Part shown: positions 17,411-26,609 of the stretch, piece after piece | How positions within the stretch are numbered: the stretch's first letter is position 1 | Layout of the letters: each line of letters begins with the position of its first letter | Assembly (NCBI RefSeq): GCF_001467615.1 | Contig: NZ_LNYA01000023.1 | Location: 367,572 to 411,807 of the forward strand | Source: Legionella erythra | Lineage (GTDB): Bacteria > Pseudomonadota > Gammaproteobacteria > Legionellales > Legionellaceae | Length of the DNA: 44,236 nucleotides | Reading direction: 5' to 3' | Notes under the pieces: model-generated | The model's database searches: none | Seen by the model: the letters and a program-made list of their open reading frames with translations, nothing else | Told to the model about the DNA's origin: nothing | Program-made: the position numbers and the translations under genes

Positions 17411-17592
17411 AATACACCTCCAGAGAGCGCCTACCTAGAGCATATCACCAAAAAAAAGCCTTGTATGCCCAAATAACACTCACTCTTTATAGGTTGCCTT
17501 AACCGGTTGTCTGTTTAATTTTAATATAAATCTTGCGGTTACACGAATAACCGTGATGAACTAGAGTTTATTTCATGCGACCTTGACCTGAT

Positions 17593-18441
17593 ATGAAAGC
17601 AACTCATGGTAAAATCAAGATTCCAGGCTTCACCATTGCCTATAAACAGTGGGGAAATCCGGACAATCCAGCCATTCTTGCATTGCATGGCTGGTTGGAT
17701 AATGCCGGCAGTTTTAATTTGTTGGCGCCCTTCCTTGCTCGCGACTTTCATTTGATTGCGGTTGATTTACCCGGCCATGGCTTATCGTCCCATTTACCCC
17801 CCGGATGTCATTATCATTTTTCTGATGGTATTTTTACCCTGGTCAATTTGATTAATGCTTTTCATCTCGACACCATTCATTTACTTGGGCACTCGATGGG
17901 CGCTTGCCTTGCCAGTCTGATGGCGGGCGTGGTACCTGAACGGATCCGTTCGATGGCCTTAATTGAAGCCATTGGACCTTTTTCCAGCCCCGAGGCGCGT
18001 TGTTGCGAGCAATTAGCTCATTATGCCCGCCATTTAAACGACAACAGCAAAGCCGAGCGACCTTATCCCTCTTTGGAGGCTGCCGCTCACGCACGGGCAA
18101 AACGCGGTTACCTGTCGTTTGAACACGCGGCCATTCTCTGTGAACGCGGCGTACGCAAACACGAAGGTTCTTATTACTGGCGCCATGATCGACGCTTGAT
18201 TGCTCCGACTCCCCTGCGCCTGACCGAGGGGCAGATCCTCTCCTGTCTGAAAAAAATAGCCGCTAAAAGCTGCCTTATTCTGGCTGAGCAGGGATTTAAT
18301 TTTGACGAAAATGACATCGAGGGACGCGTTAAGGCAGTGAATAACCTGGAAGTCACCCGTTTGGGTGGGGGGCATCATTTACACATGGAAAAACCAGATA
18401 CTGTCGGGCAGTATCTGGTTGATTTCTTCAAAACAGCTTAA
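17593..18441 (+). CDS. Alpha/beta hydrolase
   Basis: The 282-residue protein has the alpha/beta-hydrolase hallmarks: oxyanion segment LALHGWLDNAGSF, nucleophile elbow LLGHSMGA (Ser101) and a C-terminal GGGHHLHMEKP with the catalytic histidine. It resembles serine hydrolases of the MhpC/SERHL type. Substrate unknown. Its last 50 bases contain a perfect 12-bp inverted repeat that works as a terminator for the opposing proA gene, and its stop overlaps the proA stop (TTAA). An inverted repeat CGGTTA/TAACCG at 17536-17553 lies in its leader. Confidence 0.9.
   Translation: MKATHGKIKIPGFTIAYKQWGNPDNPAILALHGWLDNAGSFNLLAPFLARDFHLIAVDLPGHGLSSHLPPGCHYHFSDGIFTLVNLINAFHLDTIHLLGHSMGACLASLMAGVVPERIRSMALIEAIGPFSSPEARCCEQLAHYARHLNDNSKAERPYPSLEAAAHARAKRGYLSFEHAAILCERGVRKHEGSYYWRHDRRLIAPTPLRLTEGQILSCLKKIAAKSCLILAEQGFNFDENDIEGRVKAVNNLEVTRLGGGHHLHMEKPDTVGQYLVDFFKTA
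18392..18420 (-). terminator. proA terminator embedded in the hydrolase coding sequence
   Basis: AACCAGATACTG (18392-18403) pairs perfectly over 12 bases with CAGTATCTGGTT (18409-18420) around a five-base loop. Read on the minus strand, the stem is preceded by an A-rich stretch and runs into TTTTT (GGTTTTTCC), the shape of an intrinsic terminator for proA, whose stop is 18 bases upstream. The same bases encode residues near the C-terminus of the hydrolase. Confidence 0.82.
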
Positions 18442-20063
18442 TCTTTGGGATGGGTATTCAACAGGCAGGCATCCGTGTGAATAGCGACATCTGACAGGGA
18501 TTTCCTGACATCATCCACTGAATAACCCAGATCGATGGTTGCATTCAGAACACCGCAACCGCCTTCCTCAAAGTTAACATAGGGCGTCCAGTAATCCATG
18601 TTGGCTTTGACCATGACGTCAAAGGCTTTACGTGCATCCCAGCCCGGCATGTTCGCCAGCAAGTAATACAAGTGATTGTACACACCGCTGGAGTAATGCA
18701 CATCCAGTCCGCTGCGGTATTCATCCGCTGTGTCAATGGACATGCCGTCACGGCTTGGCTTATCCATGTAACGTAAGGCATCCCAACCGCTGTCTTCTTT
18801 CATGATTTCAGGACCAATCTGCCAGCTGTTATGGCCCGTGGAATAGTATTCCGCAGCCTGAGCCGCCATATCAGAGAAGGCTTCGTTCATACCACCGGAT
18901 TGACCATAGTATTCCAGGTCGGAATGCTGCTCGGTAAAACCATGGCTGATTTCATGACCGCCAACGCCTAAGGAGACCAAAGGATACATCATGGACTCAC
19001 CGTCACCGAAGGTCATTTGCTTACCATCCCAGTAGGCATTCTCATAGCCGCTGCCGTAGTGGACGCGCATCACCAACTGCATGGGTGTGCCGTCTTTTTT
19101 CACCAGGGCTTCAACACCATACCAGTCATGGTACATGTGCTTGATGACATAACCGGCATACAACGCATCGTTAGTGGGCGAGTAAGCCCCGTTATCGCGA
19201 TCGTAGCCATCCGCCTTGTAACCCGTCCAGAACGTATCCTGGTCGCCTGTGCAGGTGAAGCGCATGGGTTTGTTATTGGAGTAATACTGGTGTTCCATGT
19301 CGACCACTTTGACATCGGTGTTTTCCATGTAGCACATCCCAACATCCGTATCACGGGTTACCTCCAGGTAAGGATAGCTGCCAGCGCCGAATTCGTATTC
19401 ACCGATTTTATGATTACCGCCGAAGCCTCGTCCCTTGGCTGCCGTGCGGATCGTTTTGACATCGTTCCACTCGACAAAGGGTTTGAAGGTTTTCGCATCC
19501 ACAATCGCGGTAGGACGCGCGGGGATTTTATCGTCGTAACGGACAAATACGCTGACTTTGTAGGCCCAATGCGCGTTGTGTTGTTCATCGATAAAGACCA
19601 TGGGGGTGACTTGTTGTTCGCTGACATCTTTGCCCTGATACGCTTCAGCAAAATGGTTCAGAGCCATCTGGCCGCCATTGGCGAAATCAGCCGCTGGTTG
19701 ACCCAACTCGCTTTGCAGGTTGGTATAAACCACGCCATTCATGTTGACATCAGCCTGGCTGGCCAACAAGCCTTTGGCCGCTTTGCTGCTATGCAGGATG
19801 GCATAACCGCCATGCACCACGAACCCGGCATAATGCTGTTGCATTCTGATATGAGAAACATGGTTTCTATCGGTATGTTCTTTTAAAAACTGTAGCGAAT
19901 CCCTGGAAACCGCTGAAGCTTGTTTTGCGCCAGGCAGAGCCAGGTGAAATTGTTGTTGCAAGCTTTTCAGTGAGGTTTGATTAAGATTGACAGCCTGAGA
20001 AGCCTGGACTGAGCCACTCATAATGAGCGCAGCCGCAAGCGGTGTTAAGTATAATTTATGCAT
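18438..20063 (-). CDS. proA: Secreted M4-family zinc metalloprotease (ProA/Msp-like)
   Basis: The 541-residue preproenzyme has a signal peptide (about 1-24, ending VQASQA), an FTP/PepSY-type propeptide, and an M4 (thermolysin-type) catalytic domain. Zinc ligands are His370 and His374 in HEISH and Glu394 in GGMNEAFSD; Glu371 is the catalytic base. Family, length and neighbours match the major secreted protease of Legionella, exported by the type II Lsp system and cutting host proteins. AAGGAG precedes the ATG. Its transcript ends at a terminator that lies inside the convergent hydrolase gene. Confidence 0.96.
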   Translation of the reverse strand: MHKLYLTPLAAALIMSGSVQASQAVNLNQTSLKSLQQQFHLALPGAKQASAVSRDSLQFLKEHTDRNHVSHIRMQQHYAGFVVHGGYAILHSSKAAKGLLASQADVNMNGVVYTNLQSELGQPAADFANGGQMALNHFAEAYQGKDVSEQQVTPMVFIDEQHNAHWAYKVSVFVRYDDKIPARPTAIVDAKTFKPFVEWNDVKTIRTAAKGRGFGGNHKIGEYEFGAGSYPYLEVTRDTDVGMCYMENTDVKVVDMEHQYYSNNKPMRFTCTGDQDTFWTGYKADGYDRDNGAYSPTNDALYAGYVIKHMYHDWYGVEALVKKDGTPMQLVMRVHYGSGYENAYWDGKQMTFGDGESMMYPLVSLGVGGHEISHGFTEQHSDLEYYGQSGGMNEAFSDMAAQAAEYYSTGHNSWQIGPEIMKEDSGWDALRYMDKPSRDGMSIDTADEYRSGLDVHYSSGVYNHLYYLLANMPGWDARKAFDVMVKANMDYWTPYVNFEEGGCGVLNATIDLGYSVDDVRKSLSDVAIHTDACLLNTHPKD

Positions 20064-20481
20064 TAATCATAACTCCTTTAAGATTAATAAATATGAGGCA
20101 ATCCTGTTGCAGCATGCGCCCATCTCGATCATCCCGCCAAACAACACACATCCCCTGTTGTCCAGCATGGTCCTTTTAAAATTTAATATTCGATTTTTGA
20201 GCAGCCTGTTTCTTTGAATCCGACTATTACTAAAAACTCGACATTAAATCCCAATTGGTATCGGTCAAGCTACCATAATTTTTTTATTTTTAAAATCTTC
20301 ATTTTTTGATCAGGTAATTCTTACTTACCCGGCCTTGTCCGCCTGCTCAGGCCACAAAACGCCAATTTTTTATACTAATGGTAAGAATGTTTTTCATTAT
20401 TTTTTGGAGTCCATGCCTCGATTGTGCTACTATGCGGCTACCAGAGAGGAAACTGGGCATACGCCAATTGAACATGAGATT
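20064..20481. other. Non-coding divergent region between proA and tsaC
   Basis: These 418 bases are AT-rich, with T and A runs around 20278-20312, and must hold the promoters of both divergent genes. I see the proA Shine-Dalgarno (AAGGAG) next to its start but no promoter pair I would call with confidence. No convincing small gene was found. Confidence 0.6.
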
Positions 20482-21447
20482 ATGAGCACGATTACTCGCG
20501 ATATTGAATTAGCTGTTACACGCCTTCGCCAGGGAGAGCTTGTTGCTGTTCCAACTGAAACCGTCTACGGGCTGGCCGCAAGTGCGGAGAATGAACAGGC
20601 TATACGCCGGATATTTAGTTTGAAAAATCGTCCGCTCAATCATCCGCTCATCATGCACGTGGCCGAGCACTGGGATTTGTCGACCTGGACATCCCGTCTC
20701 CCGAATTATGCCAAAATTCTGATTGACCATTTCTGGCCAGGCCCCTTGACGCTGGTTTTACCCAGCCATCCGCACAACGTTCATCCACTGGTTAATGGCG
20801 GCCAAACCACGATCGCCATCCGTTGCCCCAGGCATCCGGTTATCCAGCAAGTATTAACAGCCTTGGGCGAGCCCCTGGTCGCGCCTTCAGCCAATCCATT
20901 CGGCAAGATTAGCCCGACGACGGCTGAGCACGTGCAGCAAAGTTTTCCCGATGCTTCGTTACTCATTCTCGATGGCGGCCGCTGCACGGTGGGCATTGAA
21001 TCCACCATTGTTGCGGCAACTCACCCTCAGGGTTACCAGATTTTACGCCACGGCATGGTCGATGAAGCCATGCTGGCTGCCCTGCTGCCCGGAAAAGAAT
21101 TGAAAGAGGACAGCACGCTGCGCGCCCCGGGACGGCTGGCGCATCATTATCAACCGCAAAAGCCGCTGTATTGTTTTGACGATTTATCGATCATGACCAG
21201 ATTTTTAAACGAACACAGGGATGAGGTGTATGTCCTTTCGTTTCATAAGGATACCCTGTTCTCGGAGCAAACCGGCTATCAATTGCCTGCCGACCCGCAT
21301 GTGCTGGCTTATGAGCTTTATTTTCAGCTTCGGCAAGCCGATGAAGCCCATGAACCCATTCTTGTCATGGAACTTCCACCGGACACCCCTGTCTGGCAAG
21401 GGGTGCGCGAACGAGCCCTTAAAGCCGGGACGAAGCAGACCGGTTAA
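20482..21447 (+). CDS. tsaC: Threonylcarbamoyl-AMP synthase, Sua5 type
   Basis: The enzyme makes threonylcarbamoyl-AMP from threonine, bicarbonate and ATP for the t6A37 modification of ANN-reading tRNAs. The 321-residue form has the YrdC domain (GELVAVPTETVYGLAA, SLKNRPLNHPL, SANPFGKISPTTAEHV) plus a C-terminal Sua5 domain of about 110 residues, so it is the long type. The start at 20482 places the conserved beta strand at the normal distance; the frame stays open to 20335, and an ATG at 20413 behind GGAG is an alternative. tsaD of the same pathway is at 38177-39196. Confidence 0.92.
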   Translation: MSTITRDIELAVTRLRQGELVAVPTETVYGLAASAENEQAIRRIFSLKNRPLNHPLIMHVAEHWDLSTWTSRLPNYAKILIDHFWPGPLTLVLPSHPHNVHPLVNGGQTTIAIRCPRHPVIQQVLTALGEPLVAPSANPFGKISPTTAEHVQQSFPDASLLILDGGRCTVGIESTIVAATHPQGYQILRHGMVDEAMLAALLPGKELKEDSTLRAPGRLAHHYQPQKPLYCFDDLSIMTRFLNEHRDEVYVLSFHKDTLFSEQTGYQLPADPHVLAYELYFQLRQADEAHEPILVMELPPDTPVWQGVRERALKAGTKQTG

Positions 21448-23231
21448 GCCTGTTGATGAAGCTCCATTAACGTATCTGCCGGGGTCACCTTGTCGCCTTT
21501 GGCGCACCACACCGCCGCCACTGTGCCGGCAAACGGCGCCTGAATTTCGGTTTCCATTTTCATCGCTTCCAATACAAACAGGGCCTGGCCGGCTTTCACT
21601 TTATCGCCGACTGCCACCTGAATACTGACAATTGTACCCGGCATCGCCACTTTGATGTCGCCTGGAGCGGCTGCTCTTTTAATAGCGGCCGGCTCTTTTT
21701 CTTCCCTGTCGTCGTGTTGAATAATCACCTCTTCAGGGACACCATCCACCCAGAGAAAACAGGATTGCTGACCACGCGCCGGTGTGCCGTAACCCGCTAC
21801 TTTGACATGGTAATTTTCGCCATGGAGAATAATATCGAATTCGGACAATTCATTGTTTTGGGATGCATCCGAACCAAGCAAACGTTCAGGCGTCAGGGCG
21901 TTGTCTTGCCTTTCTTTAAGAAATTGGCGGCCAATTTCAGGGAACATGGCAAAGGATAAAACATCTTCCTCAGTCAGGGCCAAATCGCCGATTTCACGGC
22001 GAAGTCTTGCCAATTCATTGGGAATTAAATCCGCCGGGCGCACATCGATTACCTCCGTCTGGCCGATGGCCTTTTTACGTAACTTGGCGTTGATTTTGCC
22101 GGGAGGTGCACCGTATTTGCCCTGACAGTATAATTTTACTTCGTTGGTGATGGTTTTATAGCGTTCCCCAGTCAACACATTCAGGACAGCCTGGGTACCG
22201 ACAATCTGGGACGTTGGCGTCACCAGCGGCGGGTAACCCAAATCTTTTCTTACCCGTGGAATTTCCTGGTGAACGTCGGCCATTCTGTCTAAGGCCTGTT
22301 GCTCCTTAAGTTGGCTGTAAAGATTGGAAATCATCCCGCCAGGGACCTGATACAGCTGAACACGGGGGTCTATATCCCGCGCCTCGCTTTCAAATTGCTG
22401 GTATTTTTTGCGAACGTCGTGGAAATAATCTCCAATCTCCAATAGTAAATTTAAATCCAGACCTGTATCAAATGCCGTTCCCGCCAATGCCGCCACCAGG
22501 GGTTCAGCCGCCGGATGGGAAGCGCCCCCGGAAAATGAAGAAATCGCCGTGTCAATGTGCTCACAGCCAGCCAAAACGGCTTGATAATGGCAAATGGCGG
22601 CTAATCCGGACGTAGCATGAGTATGCAAATGGACCGGCAGATCGGTGGCTTTACGAAGTGCCGTGAACAATTCAACGGTCGCCTGAGGCGTCAACAAACC
22701 GGCCATGTCCTTAATGGCCAGACTATCACAACCTAAATCGGCTAAGGCCTTGCCCATATCCACAAAACTGGTCAGCGTATGCACCGGACTGGTTGTATAA
22801 CAAATCGCACCCTGGGCATGTTTTTTATGCATTTTCACGCAGGCTATCGGCACGCGAAGATTACGAACGTCGTTTAAGGCATCGAAAACGCGGAAAACAT
22901 CGATGCCGTTATTAGCCGCAAGACCAATGAACGCGCTCACCACGTCATCGGCATAATGGCGATAGCCTAATAAATTCTGGCCGCGCAACAACATGGACAA
23001 GGGGGTATTGGGTAAGGCTTTGCGCAACAGGCGCAGGCGCTGCCAGGGATCTTCCTTTAAAAAACGCAGACAGGCATCAAAAGTCGCGCCGCCCCAGACT
23101 TCCATGGCCCAAAAACCGACCTCATCCATTTTTTTACAAACAGGCAGCATGTCTTCGGTGCGCAGGCGCGTAGCAATTAAACACTGATGGGCGTCACGCA
23201 GCGTCACATCGGTAATATGGGTGGTGGCCAT
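21444..23231 (-). CDS. oadA: Oxaloacetate decarboxylase alpha / pyruvate carboxylase subunit B-like carboxyltransferase
   Basis: The 595-residue protein has an N-terminal TIM-barrel carboxyltransferase (DVTLRDAHQ, the KDMAG lysine, the HLHTHATSG metal ligands), a PYC/OadA conserved domain, and a C-terminal biotinyl domain with Lys558 in EAMKM. It moves the carboxyl group between biotin and pyruvate/oxaloacetate. No oadB or oadG membrane partners and no dedicated biotin-carboxylase subunit are adjacent. It could be the B subunit of a two-part pyruvate carboxylase; the nearest biotin carboxylase is accC at 24378. It converges on tsaC with a shared TTAA. Confidence 0.9.
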   Translation of the reverse strand: MATTHITDVTLRDAHQCLIATRLRTEDMLPVCKKMDEVGFWAMEVWGGATFDACLRFLKEDPWQRLRLLRKALPNTPLSMLLRGQNLLGYRHYADDVVSAFIGLAANNGIDVFRVFDALNDVRNLRVPIACVKMHKKHAQGAICYTTSPVHTLTSFVDMGKALADLGCDSLAIKDMAGLLTPQATVELFTALRKATDLPVHLHTHATSGLAAICHYQAVLAGCEHIDTAISSFSGGASHPAAEPLVAALAGTAFDTGLDLNLLLEIGDYFHDVRKKYQQFESEARDIDPRVQLYQVPGGMISNLYSQLKEQQALDRMADVHQEIPRVRKDLGYPPLVTPTSQIVGTQAVLNVLTGERYKTITNEVKLYCQGKYGAPPGKINAKLRKKAIGQTEVIDVRPADLIPNELARLRREIGDLALTEEDVLSFAMFPEIGRQFLKERQDNALTPERLLGSDASQNNELSEFDIILHGENYHVKVAGYGTPARGQQSCFLWVDGVPEEVIIQHDDREEKEPAAIKRAAAPGDIKVAMPGTIVSIQVAVGDKVKAGQALFVLEAMKMETEIQAPFAGTVAAVWCAKGDKVTPADTLMELHQQA

Positions 23232-23397
23232 ACAACATTCCCTCGTTTATAACATCGCTTTATCAACCATAGCATAGAGAAAACCCCGACAGAAGTTTGG
23301 CCTGGAAATTCCCCGGGTTCTTTCTTCATCGACTAAAAAACTGGAGGAGAACTTGCCGACATCATGCCGATATCATCTTAAATATAGACATTATTGC

Positions 23398-23426
23398 AAA
23401 GATCAGGCAGAATCCCTGATCTTTTT
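23398..23426 (+). terminator. Intrinsic-terminator hairpin in the aroQ leader
   Basis: AAAGATCAGG (23398-23407) pairs perfectly with CCTGATCTTT (23415-23424) around a seven-base loop and continues into TTTTT. It ends 16 bases before the aroQ start, on the same strand. A strong GGAGGAG lies upstream at 23343-23349, followed by a TTG at 23353 that is in frame with aroQ. The layout suggests attenuation, or the end of a short upstream RNA. Confidence 0.7.
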
Positions 23427-23442
23427 ATCCATCCGGGTGACT

Positions 23443-23880
23443 ATGAAAAAAATTCTTGTGCTGCACGGACCTAATTTAAATCGGCTTGGTTCCCGTGAAC
23501 CCTCCATTTATGGGGTATCCACCTTGTCCGAATTGGATGAGTCGCTGGAAGACCAGGCTCAGGCAGCCAATATTCATTTAACCTGCAGGCAGACCAACGC
23601 GGAAGGTCAGTTTATCGACCTCATCCATAAAGCCGCCGAGGATGGAATTGATTATTTGATTGTCAATGCGGCAGCCTTTACCCACACAAGCATTGCCATT
23701 CGCGATGCCTTGAGTTCCGTGCCCATCCCGTTTATCGAAGTCCACATCAGCAATATCTATGCCCGGGAATCGTTTCGACACCATTCCTACCTGTCGGATA
23801 TTGCCCGGGGGGTCATCAGCGGGCTGGGAACCAAAGGGTATAACCTGGCGCTTCAAGCAATCATCGAAGAATGGTCTTAA
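23443..23880 (+). CDS. aroQ: 3-dehydroquinate dehydratase, type II
   Basis: AroQ performs the third step of the shikimate pathway. The start at 23443 gives 145 residues, the usual length, beginning [16 protein letters not shown]. Catalytic Tyr23 lies in SIYG and the catalytic histidine in VEVHISN near residue 100. The reading frame is open upstream to a TTG at 23353 with a strong Shine-Dalgarno, but that extension would add 30 non-homologous residues across a terminator hairpin. It leads the run aroQ-accB-accC-prmA-purH. Confidence 0.97.
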   Translation: MKKILVLHGPNLNRLGSREPSIYGVSTLSELDESLEDQAQAANIHLTCRQTNAEGQFIDLIHKAAEDGIDYLIVNAAAFTHTSIAIRDALSSVPIPFIEVHISNIYARESFRHHSYLSDIARGVISGLGTKGYNLALQAIIEEWS

Positions 23881-23899
23881 TTAATTTAGAGAGTTATCC

Positions 23900-24367
23900 A
23901 TGGATATCCGTAAAATCAAGAAATTAATCGAATTACTCGACGAAACCGGTATTTCAGAAATTGAGATTAAAGAAGGCGAGGAATCTGTTCGCCTAAGCCG
24001 ACACAGCCATGTGGTGGAAACCGCACAGCCCGTACGCTACGCGCCCCAGCCCGTGCCCATGCAGGCCCCTGCTGCCGCACCGGCAGCGCGCGAAGCTTCG
24101 GCTGCAAGTGAGCCTGAAGCCGGGACAGTCAACGGTCACAAGGTCCGTTCACCGATGGTTGGCACCCTGTACACCTCCCCCTCGCCTGACGCCCAGCCTT
24201 TCGTAAAAGTGGGCCAGAAAGTCAAAGCCGGCGATACGCTGTGCATCATCGAGGCCATGAAAATGTTTAATGAAATTGAAGCAGACAAGGCGGGTACTAT
24301 TACCGCCATTCTCGCGGGGAACGGCGATCCGATTGAATACGATCAACCCCTGTTTGTTATTGAATGA
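23900..24367 (+). CDS. accB: Biotin carboxyl carrier protein of acetyl-CoA carboxylase
   Basis: AccB carries the carboxybiotin between AccC and AccAD in fatty-acid synthesis. The 155-residue protein has the N-terminal [17 protein letters not shown] segment, an Ala/Pro-rich linker (about 46-75) and a biotinyl domain with Lys121 in EAMKM, followed by FNEIEAD. Its stop is 10 bases from the accC start, the standard accBC arrangement. Confidence 0.98.
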   Translation: MDIRKIKKLIELLDETGISEIEIKEGEESVRLSRHSHVVETAQPVRYAPQPVPMQAPAAAPAAREASAASEPEAGTVNGHKVRSPMVGTLYTSPSPDAQPFVKVGQKVKAGDTLCIIEAMKMFNEIEADKAGTITAILAGNGDPIEYDQPLFVIE

Positions 24368-24377
24368 GGGGGGTGTG

Positions 24378-25718
24378 ATGCTCAGTAAAATTGTAATCGC
24401 CAACCGCGGTGAAATTGCGCTTCGCATTTTGCGGGCCTGTAAGGAATTGGGGATTCAGACCGTCGCCGTGCATTCCGATGTCGATAAAGATCTGCTGCAT
24501 GTGCGTCTGGCCGATGAAACCGTTTGTATCGGCCCTGCCAATTCGCAGAAAAGCTATCTGAATATCCCAGCCATTATTTCCGCCGCAGAAATCACCGACG
24601 CGGTGGCCATCCACCCAGGCTATGGCTTTCTTTCCGAAAATGCCGATTTTGCCGATATTGTCGAGCAAAGCGGCTTTCGTTTTATCGGCCCGCGCGGCGA
24701 CACCATCCGCCTGATGGGGGATAAAGTGTCCGCCATTGCCGCCATGAAAAAAGCCGGCGTGCCCTGCGTTCCCGGTTCCGATGGCCCGTTGGGAGATGAC
24801 GATGAGCACAACCTGGCGCTCGGCCGTCAAATTGGCTACCCCGTCATTATTAAAGCCGCCGGAGGCGGTGGCGGTCGTGGCATGCGCGTGGTTCACAGCG
24901 AATCCAACCTGCTCAATGCCATTGCCTTAACCCGTAGTGAAGCAAAAGCTGCCTTCAATAACCCGGTGGTTTACATGGAAAAATTCCTGGAAAACCCACG
25001 CCATGTGGAGTTTCAGGTCTTAGGCGACGGCAAGGGCAACGCCATTTATTTGGGCGAACGCGATTGTTCCATGCAGCGGCGCCATCAAAAAGTCGTGGAA
25101 GAAGCACCGGCACCCGGCATTACGCCTGAATTACGCCGTGAAATCGGTGAGTGCGTGGTCAAGGCTTGCCGCGATTTGGAATACCGCGGTGCGGGTACCT
25201 TTGAATTTTTATACCAGGACGGTTGTTTCTATTTCATCGAAATGAACACCCGTATTCAGGTGGAACATCCGGTTACAGAAATGATCACCGGCATTGACTT
25301 GATTAAAGAACAAATCAAAATTGCAAGCGATCTGCCCTTTACTTTAAAGCAGGAAGACATTCAATTGCGCGGCCACGCCATCGAATGCCGTATTAATGCC
25401 GAAGATCCCAAAAATTTCATGCCCAGTCCAGGTACTATCCGTCTGCTGCATCAACCTGGCGGTCCCGGCATTCGCTTTGATTCGCACCTTTACAGCAGCT
25501 ATACCGTTCCGCCCAATTACGATTCCATGATTGGCAAATTGATCAGTTACGGTGAGACTCGCGAAGTCGCCTTTGCCAGAATGCGCAATGCCCTCGATGA
25601 AATCATCATTGAAGGGATTAAAACCAACATTGAATTGCACCAGCGTATTATGCGCGACAAGGCCTTTATGGAAGGCGGGACCAATATCCATTACCTTGAA
25701 AAAATGCTGAAGGAATAA
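24378..25718 (+). CDS. accC: Biotin carboxylase subunit of acetyl-CoA carboxylase
   Basis: AccC carboxylates the biotin on AccB using ATP and bicarbonate. The start at 24378 gives 446 residues beginning [20 protein letters not shown], matching the family. The Gly-rich loop ([11 protein letters not shown]) and [14 protein letters not shown] of the ATP-grasp fold are intact. The longer frame to 24270 overlaps accB and is rejected. It may also serve the OadA/PycB-like protein encoded divergently, which is inference only. Confidence 0.98.
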   Translation: MLSKIVIANRGEIALRILRACKELGIQTVAVHSDVDKDLLHVRLADETVCIGPANSQKSYLNIPAIISAAEITDAVAIHPGYGFLSENADFADIVEQSGFRFIGPRGDTIRLMGDKVSAIAAMKKAGVPCVPGSDGPLGDDDEHNLALGRQIGYPVIIKAAGGGGGRGMRVVHSESNLLNAIALTRSEAKAAFNNPVVYMEKFLENPRHVEFQVLGDGKGNAIYLGERDCSMQRRHQKVVEEAPAPGITPELRREIGECVVKACRDLEYRGAGTFEFLYQDGCFYFIEMNTRIQVEHPVTEMITGIDLIKEQIKIASDLPFTLKQEDIQLRGHAIECRINAEDPKNFMPSPGTIRLLHQPGGPGIRFDSHLYSSYTVPPNYDSMIGKLISYGETREVAFARMRNALDEIIIEGIKTNIELHQRIMRDKAFMEGGTNIHYLEKMLKE

Positions 25719-25722
25719 GGCT

Positions 25723-26592
25723 GTGTGGTATCAATTACAAATTGAAATCTGTCGACCTGACGAAGCCGAAGCCTTAAGTGACGCGCTGGAGGGCTTAGGC
25801 GCCGTATCGGTTACATTCACCGATAAGCACGACAGCCCGGTCCTCGAACCCGAACCCGGGACCACCCCGCTCTGGCCGGATATTGTGATTCAAGCCTTGT
25901 ATACCGAAGAAGAAACTGCTGCCGAAGCCCGCCAAACCCTTGCTCCTCATTATCCGCACCTGCGGTTTACCCTTGACACCTTGCCGGAAAAAGATTGGGA
26001 ACGGGTATGGATGGATGACTTCAAACCGCAGCGGTTTGGTGAGCGTCTGTGGATTTGCCCCTCCTGGATTGAACCGCCACAACCTGATGCCGTTAATCTG
26101 ATTCTTGATCCAGGCCTTGCCTTTGGCACCGGCACTCACCCAACCACCTCGCTTTGTTTAAGCTGGCTTGACGCGGCTGATTTAACCGGGCAGTCGGTGA
26201 TTGATTACGGCTGCGGGTCAGGCATTCTGGCTTTAGCGGCTCTCAAATTGGGCGCCGATTCCGTTCAGGCGGTTGATATTGATGAACAGGCCCTGATCGC
26301 GACCCGCAACAATGCCGACACCAATCAAATGACTTGCAAGCGATTGTCGGTCGGTTTTCCGGATGCCTTAAAGCCCGGAGCTGATCTGCTCATTGCCAAT
26401 ATTTTACTCGCTCCGTTAATGGCGTTAAACGAACGCTTTAAAACGCTGTTAAAGCCGGGGGGGCAATTGGTTGTTTCCGGTCTTCTGACCGAGCAGGTGC
26501 CTCAATTACTGCAACATTATGACGATAACTTTGCACACGACGGCAGTCATACGCTGGATGGGTGGTCTTTATTGATTTTTAAACGCCGTTGA
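25723..26592 (+). CDS. prmA: Ribosomal protein L11 methyltransferase
   Basis: PrmA trimethylates ribosomal protein L11. The 289-residue protein starts with a GTG codon (25723) four bases after accC and reads MWYQLQIEICRPDEAE. The C-terminal SAM domain has DPGLAFGTGTHPTT, DYGCGSGILALAALKLG and LLIANILLAPL, all family marks. Position behind accBC is common in gammaproteobacteria. Confidence 0.96.
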   Translation: MWYQLQIEICRPDEAEALSDALEGLGAVSVTFTDKHDSPVLEPEPGTTPLWPDIVIQALYTEEETAAEARQTLAPHYPHLRFTLDTLPEKDWERVWMDDFKPQRFGERLWICPSWIEPPQPDAVNLILDPGLAFGTGTHPTTSLCLSWLDAADLTGQSVIDYGCGSGILALAALKLGADSVQAVDIDEQALIATRNNADTNQMTCKRLSVGFPDALKPGADLLIANILLAPLMALNERFKTLLKPGGQLVVSGLLTEQVPQLLQHYDDNFAHDGSHTLDGWSLLIFKRR

Positions 26593-26609
26593 TTTTCCTG
26601 GAGGATGCC

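Noticed and set aside
19017-19886. Plus-strand frame of 289 codons opposite proA
   Set aside because: It lies wholly antisense to the well-supported M4 protease, shows no domain or Shine-Dalgarno, and its length follows from the codon bias of proA.
20335-20481. N-terminal extension of tsaC
   Set aside because: The frame is open, but the added residues do not match the YrdC/Sua5 family, whose N-terminus fits the ATG at 20482. The ATG at 20413 has GGAG only three bases away.
21380-21410. Stem CACCCCT/AGGGGTG in the tsaC 3' end as an oadA terminator
   Set aside because: The pairing is real but an alternative overlapping stem exists and no T-run follows on the minus strand, unlike the proA case.
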